Below are positions 62,085-64,000 of a DNA stretch of 64,000 bases, in pieces. The position numbers and the translations under genes are program-made. The stretch's first letter is position 1; each line of letters starts with the position of its first letter. The stretch lies in contig NZ_LN901324.1 of the NCBI RefSeq assembly GCF_001465875.1, positions 434,001 through 498,000 of the forward strand, given 5' to 3'. The notes under the pieces were generated by a model. It saw nothing but the letters and a program-made list of their open reading frames with translations, ran no database searches and was not told the DNA's origin. This stretch comes from Legionella saoudiensis (GTDB lineage: Bacteria > Pseudomonadota > Gammaproteobacteria > Legionellales > Legionellaceae).

Positions 62085-63464
62085 TTAGATAATCAACAGA
62101 TAAAGAGCTCCAGGTCCACGCAATACCTGTACTAGTAACTCATTTTTCTTCTGTTGAGCAACTTGTTGCAATGATTTTACATCTTTAACTGGAGTCTTAT
62201 TAGCTGAGATAATAATATCACCAGGTCTCAGCCCCGCACGCCAGCCCGCACTACTTTCTACCGCACCGACAACTTGTACTCCTGTTACATTGCCATGAGG
62301 TGGCGTTTCTTGATCAAATGCTCTTAATGCCAAACCATAAAGGAATGGGTTACTTGATTGTAGCTTTTGTTCATGGGTTTTAACGTCAGTAACTACCGCA
62401 TCAAGAGTAATGGGCTTACCATCACGTTGGACCATAATTTTGGCACTAGAACCTACACGTAATAAGCTGACGGTTGTTTTTACCTGGGTTCCTTGGGTAA
62501 TTTTAGTATTATTAATTTGAGTAATAATATCGCCAGCTTTTAAACCTGCAAACTCTGCTGGAGAACCAGGATTAACCTGTGCAACTAAAGCCCCTTGAAA
62601 ATCTTCTGGATAGCCCATTGCTTGAGCCAATTCTGGAGTTAAGTGTTGGACAAAAATCCCCATCAATCCACGATGAATTGAACCGTATTTTATAATTTGT
62701 TGGGCTACATCCTTTGCCATGTTAATTGGAATAGCAAAACCAATACCTACGTTACCACCATAAGGCGAAAGAATTGCAGTATTAATACCAATTAACTCTC
62801 CTTTAGAGTTAACCAAAGCCCCACCTGAGTTACCTGGGTTAATTGCAGCGTCAGTTTGGATGAAGTTTTCTACCCCTTCAATATTTAAATCGCTACGCTT
62901 TAAGGCACTAACAATACCGAAGGTTGCAGATTGACTGTTACCAAAACTGTTTAAACCAAAGGGATTACCAATTGCTACTACGAAATCACCGACTTGCAGT
63001 TGATCAGAGTCACCGATAGGTAATGATTTTAGGTTTTTGGCATCAATTTTTAATACTGCCAAATCAGTTTCGCTATCACCGCCGATTAGTTTTGCTTTCA
63101 AACGTCGACCATCTTGTAAGGTAATGGTAATCAGTGTGGCATTGCGAATCACATGATCATTGGTAATAATTACTCCATTTTTAGGATCGACGATTACCCC
63201 TGAACCAATGCTTTCAAACTTGCGTCCTTTTTCAGGCAATTGTCTAGAGCGTCTATTATTTTGTGCTTCTTCTTCAGCAGCAGCTCCGGGAGCACTGATT
63301 TCATTGGGTAAGTAACCTTGTACGGCAACATTTACTATGGCAGGCATAATATTTTTTAATACCGGTGCCATGCTTGGTATAGCCACCACTTCATCTGCTG
63401 CATGAGCGAGCGGCATAGTTGCCAGAAGCAGGGCACTAAAGAGTAGTTTCATGCTTTTTATCAT
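62085..63464 (-). CDS. Periplasmic serine endoprotease DegP/DegQ
   Basis: 459 residues with a signal peptide (cleavage near AHAAD). The trypsin-like domain carries His104 (TNDHVI), Asp134 (ETDLAVLKI) and Ser213 (NPGNSGGALV). Two PDZ domains follow (LMGIFVQHLTPELAQAMGYP and GLALRAFDQETPPHGNVTGV). An extended loop with EEEAQNNRRSRQLPEKG lies between the N-terminus and the protease domain. It degrades or refolds misfolded envelope proteins. DegP and DegQ cannot be told apart safely here. It starts two bases after pgeF. Confidence 0.93.
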   Translation of the reverse strand: MIKSMKLLFSALLLATMPLAHAADEVVAIPSMAPVLKNIMPAIVNVAVQGYLPNEISAPGAAAEEEAQNNRRSRQLPEKGRKFESIGSGVIVDPKNGVIITNDHVIRNATLITITLQDGRRLKAKLIGGDSETDLAVLKIDAKNLKSLPIGDSDQLQVGDFVVAIGNPFGLNSFGNSQSATFGIVSALKRSDLNIEGVENFIQTDAAINPGNSGGALVNSKGELIGINTAILSPYGGNVGIGFAIPINMAKDVAQQIIKYGSIHRGLMGIFVQHLTPELAQAMGYPEDFQGALVAQVNPGSPAEFAGLKAGDIITQINNTKITQGTQVKTTVSLLRVGSSAKIMVQRDGKPITLDAVVTDVKTHEQKLQSSNPFLYGLALRAFDQETPPHGNVTGVQVVGAVESSAGWRAGLRPGDIIISANKTPVKDVKSLQQVAQQKKNELLVQVLRGPGALYLLII

Positions 63465-63466
63465 TT

Positions 63467-64000
63467 CTAGTCCTGAGGTTGAGGTTGATTATTAAACCAG
63501 ATTAAGGTGCCTATTCTACCTGTTTGAGAGGTTTTTCGATAGGAAAACAACTCATTTTCTGACTCAAAAGTACATAATTCGGACTGATATACCGCATTTA
63601 TGCCTTGAGAGATCAGCACCATCTCCGCAATTTTCGGCAAATTAGCCAGCCATTTGGTGTTAGCTGGTTTAAATGCTTCTTTGCTAAAAGGATATTTTGT
63701 GGTGAAGGCTTGGTATACCTCATCGCCCACTTCATAACATTTTTGGCAAATTGCGGGTCCTATCCATGCGAGCAGATCAGAGGCCTTGCTGTGCATTTTG
63801 GCAAGCGTGTTTTCAACGATGCCATTTACTAAGCCTTTCCAACCTGCATGAATGGCGGCAATTTCATTGCCTTGTACATTGCATAGAGTAATGGGTAAAC
63901 AATCTGCAGTAAGAATCACCAGCGGATGTTTACTTGAGCGTGTTACTGAGGCATCTGCCTCTCGGTTTGCATCTTCTTCGACTAATACGCAACGAGTACT
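63467..64000 (-). CDS. pgeF: Peptidoglycan editing factor PgeF / laccase-domain protein (partial)
   Basis: Open to the right edge; 177 residues visible, with the frame continuing upstream of the GTG at 63919 through DANREADASVTR, so the true start lies beyond 64000. Family motifs are TADCLPITL (zinc Cys), IHAGWKGLV, WIGPAICQKCYEVGDEV and FSYRKTSQTGR. Family members remove mis-incorporated residues from peptidoglycan precursors or show multicopper-like activity. It is directly upstream of degP on the minus strand. Confidence 0.93.
   Translation of the reverse strand, partial: STRCVLVEEDANREADASVTRSSKHPLVILTADCLPITLCNVQGNEIAAIHAGWKGLVNGIVENTLAKMHSKASDLLAWIGPAICQKCYEVGDEVYQAFTTKYPFSKEAFKPANTKWLANLPKIAEMVLISQGINAVYQSELCTFESENELFSYRKTSQTGRIGTLIWFNNQPQPQD

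Overview
The window is chromosomal DNA from a flagellated Legionella-type gammaproteobacterium. The evidence is the AT-rich coding style with ATT/TTA-rich codons, the rtcB, surE-nlpD-rpoS, hmgA, yebC-ruvC-ruvA and pmrA/pmrB order, a fliM-to-motD flagellar block with no chemotaxis genes in it, type II secretion genes lspD/lspE, and many eukaryote-like or effector-like orphan genes (ankyrin, HEAT, a 27-residue solenoid repeat, a pertussis-toxin-like ADP-ribosyltransferase). The species is not determinable by eye. Gene density is high and both strands are used.

Layout. 1-4392: a gene cut by the left edge, rtcB, a two-helix membrane orphan, and a DprE1/DprE2-like oxidoreductase pair. 4691-16406: one long plus-strand flagellar block, fliM-fliN-fliO-fliP-fliQ-fliR-flhB-flhA, then flhF-flhG-fliA-motC-motD and a DUF2802 protein (switch, export gate, placement GTPase/ATPase, sigma-28, second-type stator). 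16407-21060 is an accessory island: candidate ADP-ribosyltransferase effector, a non-coding stretch with nested inverted repeats, an outer-membrane beta-barrel and a secreted Asp-box repeat protein. 21144-23783: prfB (with its programmed +1 frameshift) and lysS. 23828-32889: mostly orphan genes (multi-helix membrane proteins, two tiny genes, HEAT protein, 27-residue repeat protein, chagasin-like protease inhibitor) plus ETF-ubiquinone oxidoreductase.

33174-51775: malic enzyme, a small lipoprotein, surE-nlpD-rpoS, hmgA, yebC-ruvC-ruvA, pmrB-pmrA-yciB (minus), mltD, gloB-rlmJ, a small acidic protein, an ankyrin protein, folD, an outer-membrane barrel, and truA. 51776-57720: trpF-trpB-trpA, glnS, cysS. 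57838-64000: lspE-lspD, tRNA-Met, a DegP/DegQ protease and the start-truncated pgeF.

How it works together: the flagellar block builds the export apparatus and motor; PmrA/PmrB and RpoS are global regulators which, in Legionella pneumophila, control effector genes and transmissive-phase traits, and the orphan effector-like genes in this window are plausible clients (inference). Small dispersed hairpins (three families) sit in the intergenic gaps, some clearly acting as terminators.

The most interesting locus is the gene at 16662-18062, whose N-terminal motifs resemble the catalytic core of pertussis toxin S1 with a large insertion, followed by a structured non-coding region. No CRISPR array, integrase, transposase or rRNA was seen.
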